Below the pieces are notes generated by a model, which had not been told where the DNA came from, made no database searches, and saw only the letters and a program-made list of their open reading frames with translations. A DNA stretch of 64,000 nucleotides from NCBI GenBank assembly GCA_964430565.1, contig CAYSFD010000011.1, forward strand, positions 1-64,000, in the 5' to 3' direction. This document shows, in pieces, positions 25,598 to 34,965 of the stretch. The stretch is from VBDM01 sp964430565 (GTDB lineage: Bacteria; Pseudomonadota; Gammaproteobacteria; Burkholderiales; SG8-39). Position numbers and translations under genes: made by a program. Each line of letters starts with the position of its first letter. Positions within the stretch are counted from its first letter, which is position 1.

Positions 25598-27651
25598 TTT
25601 CTCTTTCGCTTTCTGGCCGAGACTGGAGACTCCGCCGTGGCGTACGCCGCGAGCCCGGCCTGCCGGTCGATCGGCGCCACCGTCTTGAGCGTGGTGCCGC
25701 CCGCCGGCTGCAGCCCGGGCGGAAAGAAAGCGAGCTTCTGCGTTTTCGCGAGCTTCTCCGTCCGGCCGAAATCGAGGTCCCGCTCGTTGGTGCCCTTCGG
25801 CTTCACCGCGACGCCGTCGATGATCTCCAGGTCGAACCACCAGCGCTTGACTTTGTTGCGCTCGCCGCCGCCCACGGCATCGTCGTGATCGATCAGCGCG
25901 CGGCGCGACTGCGGCATGTCGATCGACAGCCACAGCAGGCGCTCGGACTCGACCAGGTCTTCCCGGTTGTACGGGCAGGTTTTCATGCAGCGACCGCAGG
26001 CCGAGCCCTTCGAATTAGTGAGCCGGTAGCGGCCGCACTTCTCCACGTCGGGCTTCCACATCTCGTAGCCGTTGAACATCACCTTGGGCCCAAAGGGAAT
26101 GGCGTTGCAGGGGCATTCGCGCGCGCACTTGAGGCACATGCTGCAGGTCGCCTGCAGCCCGAAGTCGATCGGCTTGTCGGCGGCGAGCGGTAGCTCGGTG
26201 GTGAACACGACGGACTTGGAACGCGGCCCGATGAAGGGATTGAGCACCAACTCGCCGATGCGCGAGAGCTCGCCAAGACCCGCCATGAGCATGGCCGGGA
26301 GGTGCAGAACCTCCGAATAGGCGTTCGAGTGCACGCGCGATGAATAGCCCAGGCGCCGCAGGTGCGAGGCCATGATGCCCGCCATCAGCGCGCCGCGCAT
26401 GTAGGCGCGCATCGACTGCGCGCCCGAAACCCAGTCGTCGCCGGAGGAGCCCTCCATGGTCTCGAAGCCCTGGTCGATCAGCATCACCACCGCCCACGGG
26501 TGATAGGGCTCGATCGGCTCGCCCTTCTCGTCGTCGTGCGAGTAGTACATCCACGGCTCGGCGCGGCAGATGCCGGCGAGGTCGGTGCCGAGGTAATACG
26601 CCAGGGCTTTTACGTCGTTCGAGAAATCCCCGGCGGAGAGCCTGGCCGTGCAAGCCCTCGATCCCTGCATGGGCACCATGTTGCGGATGAGCGGCGTCAT
26701 GGCGAACGCGAGCGGGTGCTTGACGGCGAAGCGCCGCCGCTCCTGCGCCGGCTTCTCGCCGAGGTCTCCGGCGAGCGCGCGCGTGAAAAGATCGGCGCGC
26801 TTGGGCACGCGCCTGATCTCTTCGCCGAGCACCAGAGTCGTAGGCTCGTCGACGCGCTTGATTCTCTCCATCTCGTAGCGCCCCATGTGCACAGGCCGCT
26901 TCGCTTCTTCCGCTTCGGTCCAGCCGGGACGCGTGCCTGGCCTGCCCATGTAGGCGTCGGTGCCCGGCCAGTCGAGCGCAGCGAGCGGGAGATCCTCCGC
27001 CATCGCGTAGCCGGTCGTCACCACGCCGAGGCGGAAGCCGCGGCCCATGAGCGGCGCCTTCAGCACGCCCTTCACGTCTTTCGCCACACCCGCGCGCTGC
27101 GCGAGGCGCTCGATTGCCACCAGGCTCTCGCCTGCGATGTGGCCGCGCGCCGGCCAGCCGAGCACGCGCAGGTAGCCGGCGAGCACGACGGCAAGCTCGG
27201 CGCAGCGCACGTCGGTGCGCAGCGCATTGGTGCCGCGGATCCAGTTCGCGCCCGGCTCGCCGGCCTTGGGCTCCCGCCCGAACTCGACGAGGAATACGAA
27301 AGCATGCGTGTGCGCAGGATGCTCCGCCGCGATCCAGTCGGAGGCGTCGATGCGGCAGACGCCGGCGAGCGTGGCGTCGAGAAAGTAGGCCGACGCCTTG
27401 AGGTTGCGCGCGCGTGAGAGCGGATCGTCGGGTACCGGCGCCGGCGCTGCGGCCAACTCGCCGTCGAGGTACTTGACGCACAGCGCGCGGTACTCTTCCA
27501 ACGCGGGCGCGATGGAATCCGCTCTCGGTGCGGCGCCGTCCGCCGGCATGCGCGAATCCACGATCGGCGTGCCCGCGTCGCGCGCCAGCAGCTCGGTCGG
27601 CAGCACGCCCAGGTCGTACGGGCGCTCGCGGTTGGAGTAAAGCCTGGCCAT
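25594..27651 (-). CDS. Reductive-dehalogenase-like corrinoid/iron-sulfur protein with internal duplication
   Basis: The ATG at 27651 gives 685 residues starting MARLYSNRERPYDLGVLP, with no Tat signal, so it should be cytoplasmic. Residues 83-225 and 345-496 look like two copies of one fold: NLKASAYFLDATLAGVCR versus DVKALAYYLGTDLAGICR. Only the second copy leads into the family motif VVFTTELPLAADKPIDFG and ferredoxin-type cysteines (C503, C506, C509, C513; then C539, C552, C555, C559). The layout resembles catabolic NpRdhA-type reductive dehalogenases, which have a vestigial N-terminal domain. The fused NAD(P)H reductase domain of those enzymes is absent. A dehalogenation substrate cannot be shown. 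Confidence 0.78.
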   Translation of the reverse strand: MARLYSNRERPYDLGVLPTELLARDAGTPIVDSRMPADGAAPRADSIAPALEEYRALCVKYLDGELAAAPAPVPDDPLSRARNLKASAYFLDATLAGVCRIDASDWIAAEHPAHTHAFVFLVEFGREPKAGEPGANWIRGTNALRTDVRCAELAVVLAGYLRVLGWPARGHIAGESLVAIERLAQRAGVAKDVKGVLKAPLMGRGFRLGVVTTGYAMAEDLPLAALDWPGTDAYMGRPGTRPGWTEAEEAKRPVHMGRYEMERIKRVDEPTTLVLGEEIRRVPKRADLFTRALAGDLGEKPAQERRRFAVKHPLAFAMTPLIRNMVPMQGSRACTARLSAGDFSNDVKALAYYLGTDLAGICRAEPWMYYSHDDEKGEPIEPYHPWAVVMLIDQGFETMEGSSGDDWVSGAQSMRAYMRGALMAGIMASHLRRLGYSSRVHSNAYSEVLHLPAMLMAGLGELSRIGELVLNPFIGPRSKSVVFTTELPLAADKPIDFGLQATCSMCLKCARECPCNAIPFGPKVMFNGYEMWKPDVEKCGRYRLTNSKGSACGRCMKTCPYNREDLVESERLLWLSIDMPQSRRALIDHDDAVGGGERNKVKRWWFDLEIIDGVAVKPKGTNERDLDFGRTEKLAKTQKLAFFPPGLQPAGGTTLKTVAPIDRQAGLAAYATAESPVSARKRKRK

Positions 27652-27670
27652 CGAGGGCCTTTGCCCGCAG

Positions 27671-29827
27671 CTACGCCGGCTGAACCCAGCCGATGATGGT
27701 CTTGCGCAGACCGTCCAAAAAACGGTCCCAGACGTTCGGGTTCTGCACGATCTCGGCGCGGAAGAAAGAAGGGCAAAGGATCGCCGCGTGCGCAACCTCC
27801 CCGCACAGCCCGCAGCCGACGCAACCGTTGTTGACGTGCGCCACCGGATCGACTTTCAGCGGATCGCTCGAAGGCTTGATGGTGAGCGAGGGGCAGCCCG
27901 AGAGCCGGATGCAGGAGTGATCCCCCGAACACACGTCCTCGTCCACGCCGAAGCGGGTGCGCAAGACTCGCTTGCCGCGCTTCAATCTCTCCGCGACCTG
28001 GGGGCGCAGCCGCCGCTGGCGTTCGAGCTGGCATTCGCCTTCGGCGACGATCACCTTGAGCCCCGGCTCGGGCGTCGTGTAGGCCTCGCGCAGCGCCTTT
28101 ACCATGTCTGCCACGCGGTAGTTGTTTACGGTGCGCAGCCATTTCACGCCCAGACCCGTGAGCGTGTTCTCAATGGTCCGATCGGCATGCACCGAGCTTC
28201 TCCCCACTGCCTCCTCGCGCGCTTCTTCAGGCGGCGAGGAAATCAGCTCCTGCGTACCCGTCGCCGAGGCGTAGCCGTTTTTCATGATGAGGAGCACTGC
28301 GTCGCCGTGGTTAAGCAGGTTCGAGGCGACACCCGAGAGCAGGCCGTTGTGCCAGAAACCGCCGTCGCCCATGATCGCGAGCGGCCGGCGCTGCGACATC
28401 GGGCCGACGCCCGCCGAGCTCGCAAGGCTCATGCCGTAGCCGAGCAGCGTGTTGCCCTGCGAAAACGGCTCGAAGGTCGCAAACGCGTGGCAGCCGACGT
28501 CCACGGAAATGTGCGGGCGTCCGACGTCTTCGGCGACGAGCTTCATCGCCGAGAACACCGGCCGCTCGGGGCAGCCGATGCAGAATGTCGGCGGCCTTGC
28601 GGGGAGCGTGCCCAGCAGCTGCGCCGCACGCGAGCGCGAGGCTTCCACGCCTTTCAGCCAGCGCGCCCCCGGCGAAGCGTCGAGTTTCGGGGCGTGCTGA
28701 GCGAGAAAGCGCGCAAGGGCCCGCACCAGCACCTCCGTGTTGTAGTCGCCCGCCATCGGCAGCATGTCCTTGCCGTGGAGCCTGGTCTGGATGTCCGCTC
28801 GCCTGAGCGTGGTCGCGATGTCCTGCTCGATGAATTCCGGCTGGCCTTCCTCGATCATGAGGACGGCCGATTTTCCGGCGCAAAACGCGGTGATCTCCTC
28901 CGGGACGAGCGGATAGACGACGTTGAGTGCGAGGATCGGGATGCGGCAGCCGCCGCGCTGGTCCGACAGGTTATCGGCGAGGCCCAGCATCTGCAGCGCG
29001 CGAATCAGATTGTTGTAGAGGCCACCCTGCACGATCAGGCCGACCGAGGATTCGCTTCCCTCGAAAATCTCATTCAGCTTCCGCTCGGAGATGAACTTGC
29101 GCGCGGCGGGCAGGCGCACGGCGGATTTCTTCTTTTCCTGCGGGAATATCGCCGGCGGGTGCGCGAGGCGCTCGTAGAGAAAGTCCGCCGGACGCTCCAT
29201 CAGGTTGCGCGTGGACATGACCGGAGCGCGATTTTTCTTCGTGGCGAAGCTGCCTTGCACGTGGCAAGCGCGGATGCGAAGCTCCATCATCACCGGCGTG
29301 TTCGAGGCCTCCGAGAGCTCGAAGCCTTTTTCGACCATGTCGGCGATCGTCGTCAGGTTCGGCCGCGGATCGAGCAGCCACATCATCGACTTGAGCGCGT
29401 AGGCGTGGCTGCGCTCCTGCGCGACCACGCCGCCCTCGCCGTAGTCTTCGCCCAGCACGATCAGCGTTCCGCCGATCACGCCGGCGCTGGCGAGATAAGA
29501 CAGCGCATCGGCCGCGACGTTGGTGCCGACGATCGACTTCCACGTGACGGCGCCGCGCATCGGGTAGTTGATCGAGGCGCCGAGCATTGCGGCGGCCGAG
29601 GCCTCGCTGGTGCAGGCCTCGACGTGCACGCCGAGCTCGTTCATGTAGTCCTTGGCCTGCACCATCACATCGAGCAGGTGCGACACCGGCGCTCCTTGAT
29701 AGCCGCCGACGTAGGACACGCCCGACTGCAGCAGCGCCTTGGTGACCGCGAGGATGCCCTCGCCGTGGAAGGTTTCGCCCTCGCCGAGTTTCAGCGACTC
29801 TATTTCTTCAGTGAACTGTCGTTCCAT
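27671..29827 (-). CDS. iorA: Indolepyruvate:ferredoxin oxidoreductase alpha subunit-like protein (copy 1)
   Basis: IorA with IorB converts arylpyruvates and CoA to arylacetyl-CoA, CO2 and reduced ferredoxin, using thiamine diphosphate. The 718 residues contain the N-terminal pyrimidine-binding region (LLQSGVSYVGGYQGAPVSH), FCIGCPERPVFSAMKL, a ThDP/Mg motif GDGGFWHNGLLSG with downstream IMKNGYASATGTQ, and a C-terminal ferredoxin-like part with CSGDHSCIRLSGCPSL and CVGCGLCGEVAHAAILCPS. It is closely related to copy 2 at 31500-33635. It lies 19 bases before the dehalogenase-like gene in the same direction. Confidence 0.9.
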   Translation of the reverse strand: MERQFTEEIESLKLGEGETFHGEGILAVTKALLQSGVSYVGGYQGAPVSHLLDVMVQAKDYMNELGVHVEACTSEASAAAMLGASINYPMRGAVTWKSIVGTNVAADALSYLASAGVIGGTLIVLGEDYGEGGVVAQERSHAYALKSMMWLLDPRPNLTTIADMVEKGFELSEASNTPVMMELRIRACHVQGSFATKKNRAPVMSTRNLMERPADFLYERLAHPPAIFPQEKKKSAVRLPAARKFISERKLNEIFEGSESSVGLIVQGGLYNNLIRALQMLGLADNLSDQRGGCRIPILALNVVYPLVPEEITAFCAGKSAVLMIEEGQPEFIEQDIATTLRRADIQTRLHGKDMLPMAGDYNTEVLVRALARFLAQHAPKLDASPGARWLKGVEASRSRAAQLLGTLPARPPTFCIGCPERPVFSAMKLVAEDVGRPHISVDVGCHAFATFEPFSQGNTLLGYGMSLASSAGVGPMSQRRPLAIMGDGGFWHNGLLSGVASNLLNHGDAVLLIMKNGYASATGTQELISSPPEEAREEAVGRSSVHADRTIENTLTGLGVKWLRTVNNYRVADMVKALREAYTTPEPGLKVIVAEGECQLERQRRLRPQVAERLKRGKRVLRTRFGVDEDVCSGDHSCIRLSGCPSLTIKPSSDPLKVDPVAHVNNGCVGCGLCGEVAHAAILCPSFFRAEIVQNPNVWDRFLDGLRKTIIGWVQPA

Positions 29828-29843
29828 CGGTACCCTCCTGGTG

Positions 29844-29913
29844 TTGTCATTCTGAGGGCGTAGCCTGAAGAATCTGCTTCAAAGCAGATCCTTCGCTGCG
29901 CTCAGGACGACAA
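29844..29913. repeat. Palindromic intergenic repeat inside the IOR operon
   Basis: Two arms of about 32 bases pair imperfectly around CAA: the left arm starts TTGTCATTCTGAG and the right arm ends CTCAGGACGACAA, with AATCTGCTT and AAGCAGATC next to the loop. It fills most of the 95-base gap between the beta gene and alpha copy 1. A shorter related stretch (CGCGAAGGATTTGCTTTGGCG and neighbours) lies near 57100-57150. It resembles dispersed REP-like elements of high-GC proteobacteria and may form a stem in the operon mRNA. Confidence 0.65.
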
Positions 29914-29922
29914 GCCCTCCAC

Positions 29923-31488
29923 TCAAGCTGCCTTTCGATTGCCGGACGGCGGCCGACGCATGAATTTCACCGGCTTCGGCTTGGGCGGCAGCGGCGCGAT
30001 ACCGTGCGTTTCGAGCGACTGCTCGAGCGTGCGCCCTTCCGGATCGGCGAGCGCGGCCTCGCGCGCCTTGCGGATCGCTTCGATCCGCGCCCGGTCGTCG
30101 GGGACCGCGCCGCCTTCGACCAGGGTGTCGAGGATGCGCAGGAAATTGCCCTTGCCGCGCTTGTGGGTTTCGCCGTAGCCCTTGATCAACCTGCCGCACA
30201 GTGCGATCTCCAGCGCGAGGCTTGAATCGCGCTTCGCGGCCGCAGCGATGGCATCGATCCATCGGCCGATCAGCGCCTGTTCCTCGTGCCAGCGGGAGGT
30301 GAGCGGCCTGAGCGGCCGCAGCCAGGCAAGGAAACGCATCAGGAGGAATCCGCTGACGCTCGTCGTCTTGACGTACATCCCTACGTTGAGCTTGTTGGCG
30401 AGGCCGCTCGCCTCGGCCAGGCGCCTGAGCGGACGCGCGAGCAGGCGCGGCAGCAACGCGGTGAGTTCGTCAAGGCCGGGCTTGAGGAACTCGGTGACGT
30501 GCACCGGTTCGTGAGGTTTCGCCTGCACTTCCTCGCGCACGCGCTCGAAGCGGCTCTTGCGCGTCTTGAGATCGGCGACGCGGATCACGTCTTCGTAGCA
30601 CATCCACAGCGCGAGGAACCGGCCGGTTTCCACGGTGAGCTTGTATCCGTCCATCGCGCGGTCGAGATTGACCACGGGCTCCAGACGGTCGAGGTAGAGC
30701 TTGGCGTAACCGCGATCCTGGAAATTGGCGCAGCGCGCTGCGCCCTCCCCTAGGATGGCGCGAGTCTGCGCCGGGAAGGTTTGCCTGACGCGCTCCGCCG
30801 GCACAACGCTGGCGCGTTCACCGGGGATCCTTTTCCCGGCGCCGCCGACCGCCGCCCCGCCTGCGGCCGCGTCAAAGCCCGCGGCGAAGCCCTTCAGGCT
30901 CGCCTCCGCGCCCTTTCCGCCGCGGATCGCCGTTTCGCAGTCGGCGCGAGAGAGGGGCAGCGTTCCCGATCCGGCCAGCGCGCCGAACATCACCGCGCTG
31001 ATCACCGTGCCGGCCGCGTTCGCCTGCGCCTGCATGTCGAACAGGATCGCCCGTTTCGCCAGGGTCTGTGCCGCCTTGAGCACGATATCGCTGTCGAAGC
31101 GCCCGTCGCCCATCTGCATCTTTTCCGCGACCGTGTAGATGCGGTGGGTGGAGGCGATGAGCGTGGTGCAGTCCGAAGTGACAAAGCCGTTTTGCATCGC
31201 GCGGCCGGCCTCGAGCAGCTCGGAGGCGACCATCACGTCCACGTAGGAGGGCGCGGGGGTGAGCGTCATCACCGGGCGCTTGCCGCCAAGGTCCGCGATT
31301 TTCGCCGGAAAGATCTCGACGTAGTACGTTGTGGCGCCAGTGCGCTGCGCCACTCCGGGGATCGAGGTGCTCTGCACCGGATAGTCGCGCGCGGTCGCCG
31401 CAGCGATAATCCAGTCGGCGAGCACGCCGCCGCCTTCTCCGCCCAGAGCGGCGATGAGAACGGTGATGGGGCGTTCAGGAAGTGTCAT
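29923..31488 (-). CDS. iorB: Indolepyruvate oxidoreductase beta subunit-like protein with C-terminal DUF6537-type region
   Basis: The 521-residue protein begins with the POR-gamma/IorB domain: ITVLIAALGGEGGGVLADWI, TSIPGVAQRTGATTYYVEIFP, VDVMVASELLEAGRAM (residues 1-190). Classical IorB ends near residue 200. The remaining 300 residues (from about AGKRIPGERASVVPAERVRQ, through YAKLYLDRLEPVVNLD, to KGKGNFLRILDTLVEGG) match the extra C-terminal region seen in proteobacterial IOR proteins, recalled as DUF6537. It lies between two alpha-subunit genes, 11 bases after alpha copy 2. Confidence 0.87.
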   Translation of the reverse strand: MTLPERPITVLIAALGGEGGGVLADWIIAAATARDYPVQSTSIPGVAQRTGATTYYVEIFPAKIADLGGKRPVMTLTPAPSYVDVMVASELLEAGRAMQNGFVTSDCTTLIASTHRIYTVAEKMQMGDGRFDSDIVLKAAQTLAKRAILFDMQAQANAAGTVISAVMFGALAGSGTLPLSRADCETAIRGGKGAEASLKGFAAGFDAAAGGAAVGGAGKRIPGERASVVPAERVRQTFPAQTRAILGEGAARCANFQDRGYAKLYLDRLEPVVNLDRAMDGYKLTVETGRFLALWMCYEDVIRVADLKTRKSRFERVREEVQAKPHEPVHVTEFLKPGLDELTALLPRLLARPLRRLAEASGLANKLNVGMYVKTTSVSGFLLMRFLAWLRPLRPLTSRWHEEQALIGRWIDAIAAAAKRDSSLALEIALCGRLIKGYGETHKRGKGNFLRILDTLVEGGAVPDDRARIEAIRKAREAALADPEGRTLEQSLETHGIAPLPPKPKPVKFMRRPPSGNRKAA

Positions 31489-31499
31489 GATGGTTCTCC

Positions 31500-33635
31500 T
31501 CAGGCCGGCTGGAGCCAGCCAATGATGGTTTTACGCAGGCCGCCGAGAAACCGGTCCCAGGCGTTCGGGTTCTGCACGATCTCGGCGCGAAAGAAAGAGG
31601 GGCAGAGAATCGCCGCATGCGCCACTTCGCCGCACAGGCCGCAGCCCACGCAACCGTTGTTGACGTGCGCGACCGGATCGACTTTCAGCGGATCGCTCGA
31701 AGTCTTGATGGTGAGCGAAGGGCAGCCGGAAAGCCGGATGCAGGAATGGTCGCCCGAGCATACGTCCTCGTCCACGCCGAAGCGGGTGCGAACGACGCGT
31801 TCGCCCGCTTTCAGCGCCGCTGCGATCTGCGGGCGGATGCGCCGCTGGCGCTCGAGCTGGCACTCGGCGTCGGCGATGATGACTTTCAGCCCCTTGTAGG
31901 CGCTCGTCATCGCCGTGCGCAGCGTCTTCGCCATTTCGCTGACGCGATAGGTGTACACCGGCTTGATCCATTCGACGCCGATGCCTTTCAGCGCGCGCTC
32001 GATGCTCATGTCGCCTGACTTCCACTCGGTCTGGTGGGGCGAGGAGGGGATGCTCTGGGTGCCGGTTGCCGAGGTGTAGCCGTTCTTCATGATGACCAGG
32101 ATGGCGTCGCTCTTGTTGAACACGGCGTTGGCGATTCCCGAAGTGAGGCCGTTGTGCCAGAACCCACCGTCGCCCATGATGGTGACGGTGCGCCCGCCGA
32201 ACATCGGCGCGATACCGGAGTTCGAGGCGAGGCCCAGGCCGTAGCCGAGCACGGTGTTGCCGATGTTGAAAGGCGGCAGCGTGGAAAAGGTGTGGCAGCC
32301 GATGTCGGCCGAGATGTGAAAGGCGCCGGATTCGCGCTCGATCAACTTCATAGCAGAGAACACCGGGCGCTCGGGACAGCCGATGCAGAACCCCGGCGGG
32401 CGCGCGGGCACCGGGCCGCCGAGCAGTTCGGCGGTGCGCTGCTTGATTGCGGTGAGGGCGTCGCGGGCCTGGTGAATGCCGCCAAGATTCACGCCCGCTT
32501 TTTCGATATGGGGCGCCATCGCCTCGATCCATGCTGCCATGCCGGCGAGCACGACTTCGCCGGTGTATTCGCCCGCCATCGGCAGGACGTCCTTGCCGTG
32601 CACGTGGGTCTGCAAATCGGCGCGGCGCAGGATCGCGTGCAGCGCATCCTCGATGTAGGCGGGCTGACCTTCCTCGACCATCAGCACGGCGCGCTTACCC
32701 GCGCAGAACGTGGTGACCTCCTCGGGTATCAGCGGGTAGGTGACGTTGAGCGCGTAGATCGGAATCTTCGACTCGCCGAAAGCGTCCGCAAGCCCGAGTT
32801 GATTGAGGGCGCGCACCATCGCGTTGTACATCCCGCCCTGGCAGATGATGCCGAGCTCGCCGATCGAGCCCTCGAATACCTCGTTCAAACGGTTTTCGCG
32901 GATGAACTTCACCGCCGCGGGCCAGCGCACTTCGACCTTGTGTTTTTCCTGCGCGTAGGTCGCCGGTGGCAGCGAGATACGGCCGAAGTCGAACTCGGGA
33001 TTCTCGATCGCGTTCCTGCGCGAAAACCGGGGTGCGCGGTTGTCCTTGGTTTGAAAGGTCCCGTGCACGTGGCAGGCGCGAATGCGCAGCTCCAGCATCA
33101 CCGGGGTGTTGGAGGCTTCCGAAAGCTCGAAGCCTTTTTCCACCATCTTCACGATAGTGGGCAGGTTCGGGCGCGGGTCGAGCAGCCAGATCTGCGATTT
33201 CATCGCGAAAGCGTGGCTGCGCTCCTGGATGATGGAGGCGCCTTCGCCGTAGTCCTCGCCGATCACGATGAGCGCACCGCCGCGCACTCCGGCCGAGGCG
33301 AGATTGGAAAGCGCGTCAGAGGCGACGTTGGTGCCGACGGTGGATTTCCAGGTCACCGCGCCGCGAATCGGGTAATTGATCGAAGCGCCGAGCATCGCAG
33401 CCGCACCCGCTTCCGAGGCGTTGGTCTCGATGTGAATGCCCAGACCTTCGATGATGTCGCGGGCATCGTTCAACACGTCCATCATGTGCGACACGGGCGC
33501 GCCCTGGTAGCCGCCGACGTAGGACACGCCCGACTGCAGCAGCGCCTTGGTGACGGCCAGGATGCCTTCGCCGCGGAAGGTCTGGCCTTCGCCGAGCTTG
33601 AGCAGCTCGACCTCTTCCCTGAAGGAGCGTTCCAT
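31500..33635 (-). CDS. iorA: Indolepyruvate:ferredoxin oxidoreductase alpha subunit-like protein (copy 2)
   Basis: The ATG at 33635 gives 711 residues starting MERSFREEVELLKLGEGQTF; the open frame continues upstream but that is TRAP-permease antiframe. The domains match copy 1: QSGVSYVGGYQGAPVSHMMD, FCIGCPERPVFSAMKL, GDGGFWHNGLTSG with NGYTSATGTQ, and the same C-terminal cysteine clusters. The last 95 or so residues differ from copy 1 at only a handful of positions, while the middle is more divergent. It follows the TRAP large permease by eight bases, linking import and oxidation. Confidence 0.9.
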   Translation of the reverse strand: MERSFREEVELLKLGEGQTFRGEGILAVTKALLQSGVSYVGGYQGAPVSHMMDVLNDARDIIEGLGIHIETNASEAGAAAMLGASINYPIRGAVTWKSTVGTNVASDALSNLASAGVRGGALIVIGEDYGEGASIIQERSHAFAMKSQIWLLDPRPNLPTIVKMVEKGFELSEASNTPVMLELRIRACHVHGTFQTKDNRAPRFSRRNAIENPEFDFGRISLPPATYAQEKHKVEVRWPAAVKFIRENRLNEVFEGSIGELGIICQGGMYNAMVRALNQLGLADAFGESKIPIYALNVTYPLIPEEVTTFCAGKRAVLMVEEGQPAYIEDALHAILRRADLQTHVHGKDVLPMAGEYTGEVVLAGMAAWIEAMAPHIEKAGVNLGGIHQARDALTAIKQRTAELLGGPVPARPPGFCIGCPERPVFSAMKLIERESGAFHISADIGCHTFSTLPPFNIGNTVLGYGLGLASNSGIAPMFGGRTVTIMGDGGFWHNGLTSGIANAVFNKSDAILVIMKNGYTSATGTQSIPSSPHQTEWKSGDMSIERALKGIGVEWIKPVYTYRVSEMAKTLRTAMTSAYKGLKVIIADAECQLERQRRIRPQIAAALKAGERVVRTRFGVDEDVCSGDHSCIRLSGCPSLTIKTSSDPLKVDPVAHVNNGCVGCGLCGEVAHAAILCPSFFRAEIVQNPNAWDRFLGGLRKTIIGWLQPA

Positions 33636-33643
33636 GAGCCTCC

Positions 33644-34957
33644 TCAGCCGATCAGGTTGGGAAGCCAGGTCGCAATCCCGGGCGCGAAGAAAACGAGAAC
33701 GAGCACGAGAAGGCTGATCAGCACGAACGGGGCCACCGCACGGAAGATGTGCACCATCGTTACCTGCGGCGGCGCCACACCCTTCATGGTCATGAGCAGC
33801 AGCCCGTGAGGGGGCATCAGGAGGCCAAGCTGCATGCAGATGAGGAACATCACTCCAAACCAGATCAGATCGATTCCCATGCCCTGCACGATCGGCATGA
33901 AGATCGGCAGCGTGATCATCATCATGCTCACTTGCTCGACGAAGACACCCAGGAATATCAGGAACAGCATCATCCCGGCGATGACCGCGAGCGGCGGCAG
34001 GCCGAAACCGGTGATCATCTGCGCAAGGCCGTTGCTCGCGCCGGAAAAAGAGAGGATCTGGGAGAAGGTCGTCGCGCCGACGATGATGAACAGAATCATC
34101 CCGGATATCGTCGCAGTCCCGCGCAGCGCCTTGAGCAGATTCCCGGCCGTGAGCGACCGGTAGAGCAGCGCAAGCAGCATGGTCGCAAATGCTCCCAGCG
34201 CGGCGCACTCGGTGGGCGTGGCCCAGCCGGCGATCATCGCGCCGACCACGACGGCGAAAATCGAGACCAGCGGCAGCACGTACTGCACGAACGGCAGGAA
34301 TCTGCGCCAGCCGTGGTATTTCTCGAGCGGCGTGCTCGGCGCGAGCCCCGGCTGCAGCTTAACCCGCACCACGATATAGCCGACAAAAATCACCGCGAGG
34401 ATCAGGCCGGGCAGGATCCCGCCGACCAGGAGCTTCGAGATCGATATGCCCGAGAGGCTGCCAAGGAGTACCGTAAGCGCGGAAGGCGGAATCAGCATGT
34501 CCACGGCGCCGATCGCCATGATCGGGCCGGTGGCGATGGTCGGATGGTAACCGCGCGCGAGCATCAGCGGCAGCATCAAGCTGCCGAGCATCGCCGTGGT
34601 CGCGATGGTCGAGCCCGAGATCGCCGAGAACACCGTGCCCGCGACCACCGCCACCACCGCGAGCCGGCCCGGTACTTGACGAATCAGGCGCTCGATCCCG
34701 TCGATCACCTTGACCGCGAGCCCGGTGTGGAACAGCACCTCGCCCATCAGGATGAAGAGTGGAATGGGCGTGAGCGCGAAGGTCGTGACCGACTGCACGC
34801 TGTTTCGCGCGAGTTGCACCAGGCCCGGCTCGCCGCCGAGGTAGATCGCCGCGCCGACGATGTTGATGGCGAGAAACGCGAACGCCACGGGCAGGCCCAG
34901 GAACATCAGGACCGTCGATCCGCCGAGCATGAGCCAGGCTGCCGCCTGCCAGGACAT
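33644..34957 (-). CDS. TRAP transporter large permease (DctM type)
   Basis: The ATG at 34957 gives 437 residues with about 12 hydrophobic segments. DctM-family signatures include LPVAFAFLAINIVGAAIYLG, TPIPLFILMGEVLFHTGLA, GTVFSAISGSTIATTAMLGSLMLPLM, MAIGAVDMLIPPSALTVLLGS, and QLGLLMPPHGLLLMTMKGV. It forms the ion-coupled channel of a TRAP system for organic acids in the inner membrane. It lies between the small permease (gap of eight bases) and the IOR genes. Confidence 0.94.
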   Translation of the reverse strand: MSWQAAAWLMLGGSTVLMFLGLPVAFAFLAINIVGAAIYLGGEPGLVQLARNSVQSVTTFALTPIPLFILMGEVLFHTGLAVKVIDGIERLIRQVPGRLAVVAVVAGTVFSAISGSTIATTAMLGSLMLPLMLARGYHPTIATGPIMAIGAVDMLIPPSALTVLLGSLSGISISKLLVGGILPGLILAVIFVGYIVVRVKLQPGLAPSTPLEKYHGWRRFLPFVQYVLPLVSIFAVVVGAMIAGWATPTECAALGAFATMLLALLYRSLTAGNLLKALRGTATISGMILFIIVGATTFSQILSFSGASNGLAQMITGFGLPPLAVIAGMMLFLIFLGVFVEQVSMMMITLPIFMPIVQGMGIDLIWFGVMFLICMQLGLLMPPHGLLLMTMKGVAPPQVTMVHIFRAVAPFVLISLLVLVLVFFAPGIATWLPNLIG

Positions 34958-34965
34958 GTGCCGCC

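Noticed and set aside
27788..29863. Long plus-strand open frame of nearly 700 codons
   Set aside because: It is the reverse of the iorA copy 1 gene, which has clear family motifs; the His/Arg/Ala-rich translation is typical of an antiframe.
33636..34208. N-terminal extension of iorA copy 2 by 191 codons
   Set aside because: The extension is antiframe to the DctM permease; the conserved IorA start is the ATG at 33635.
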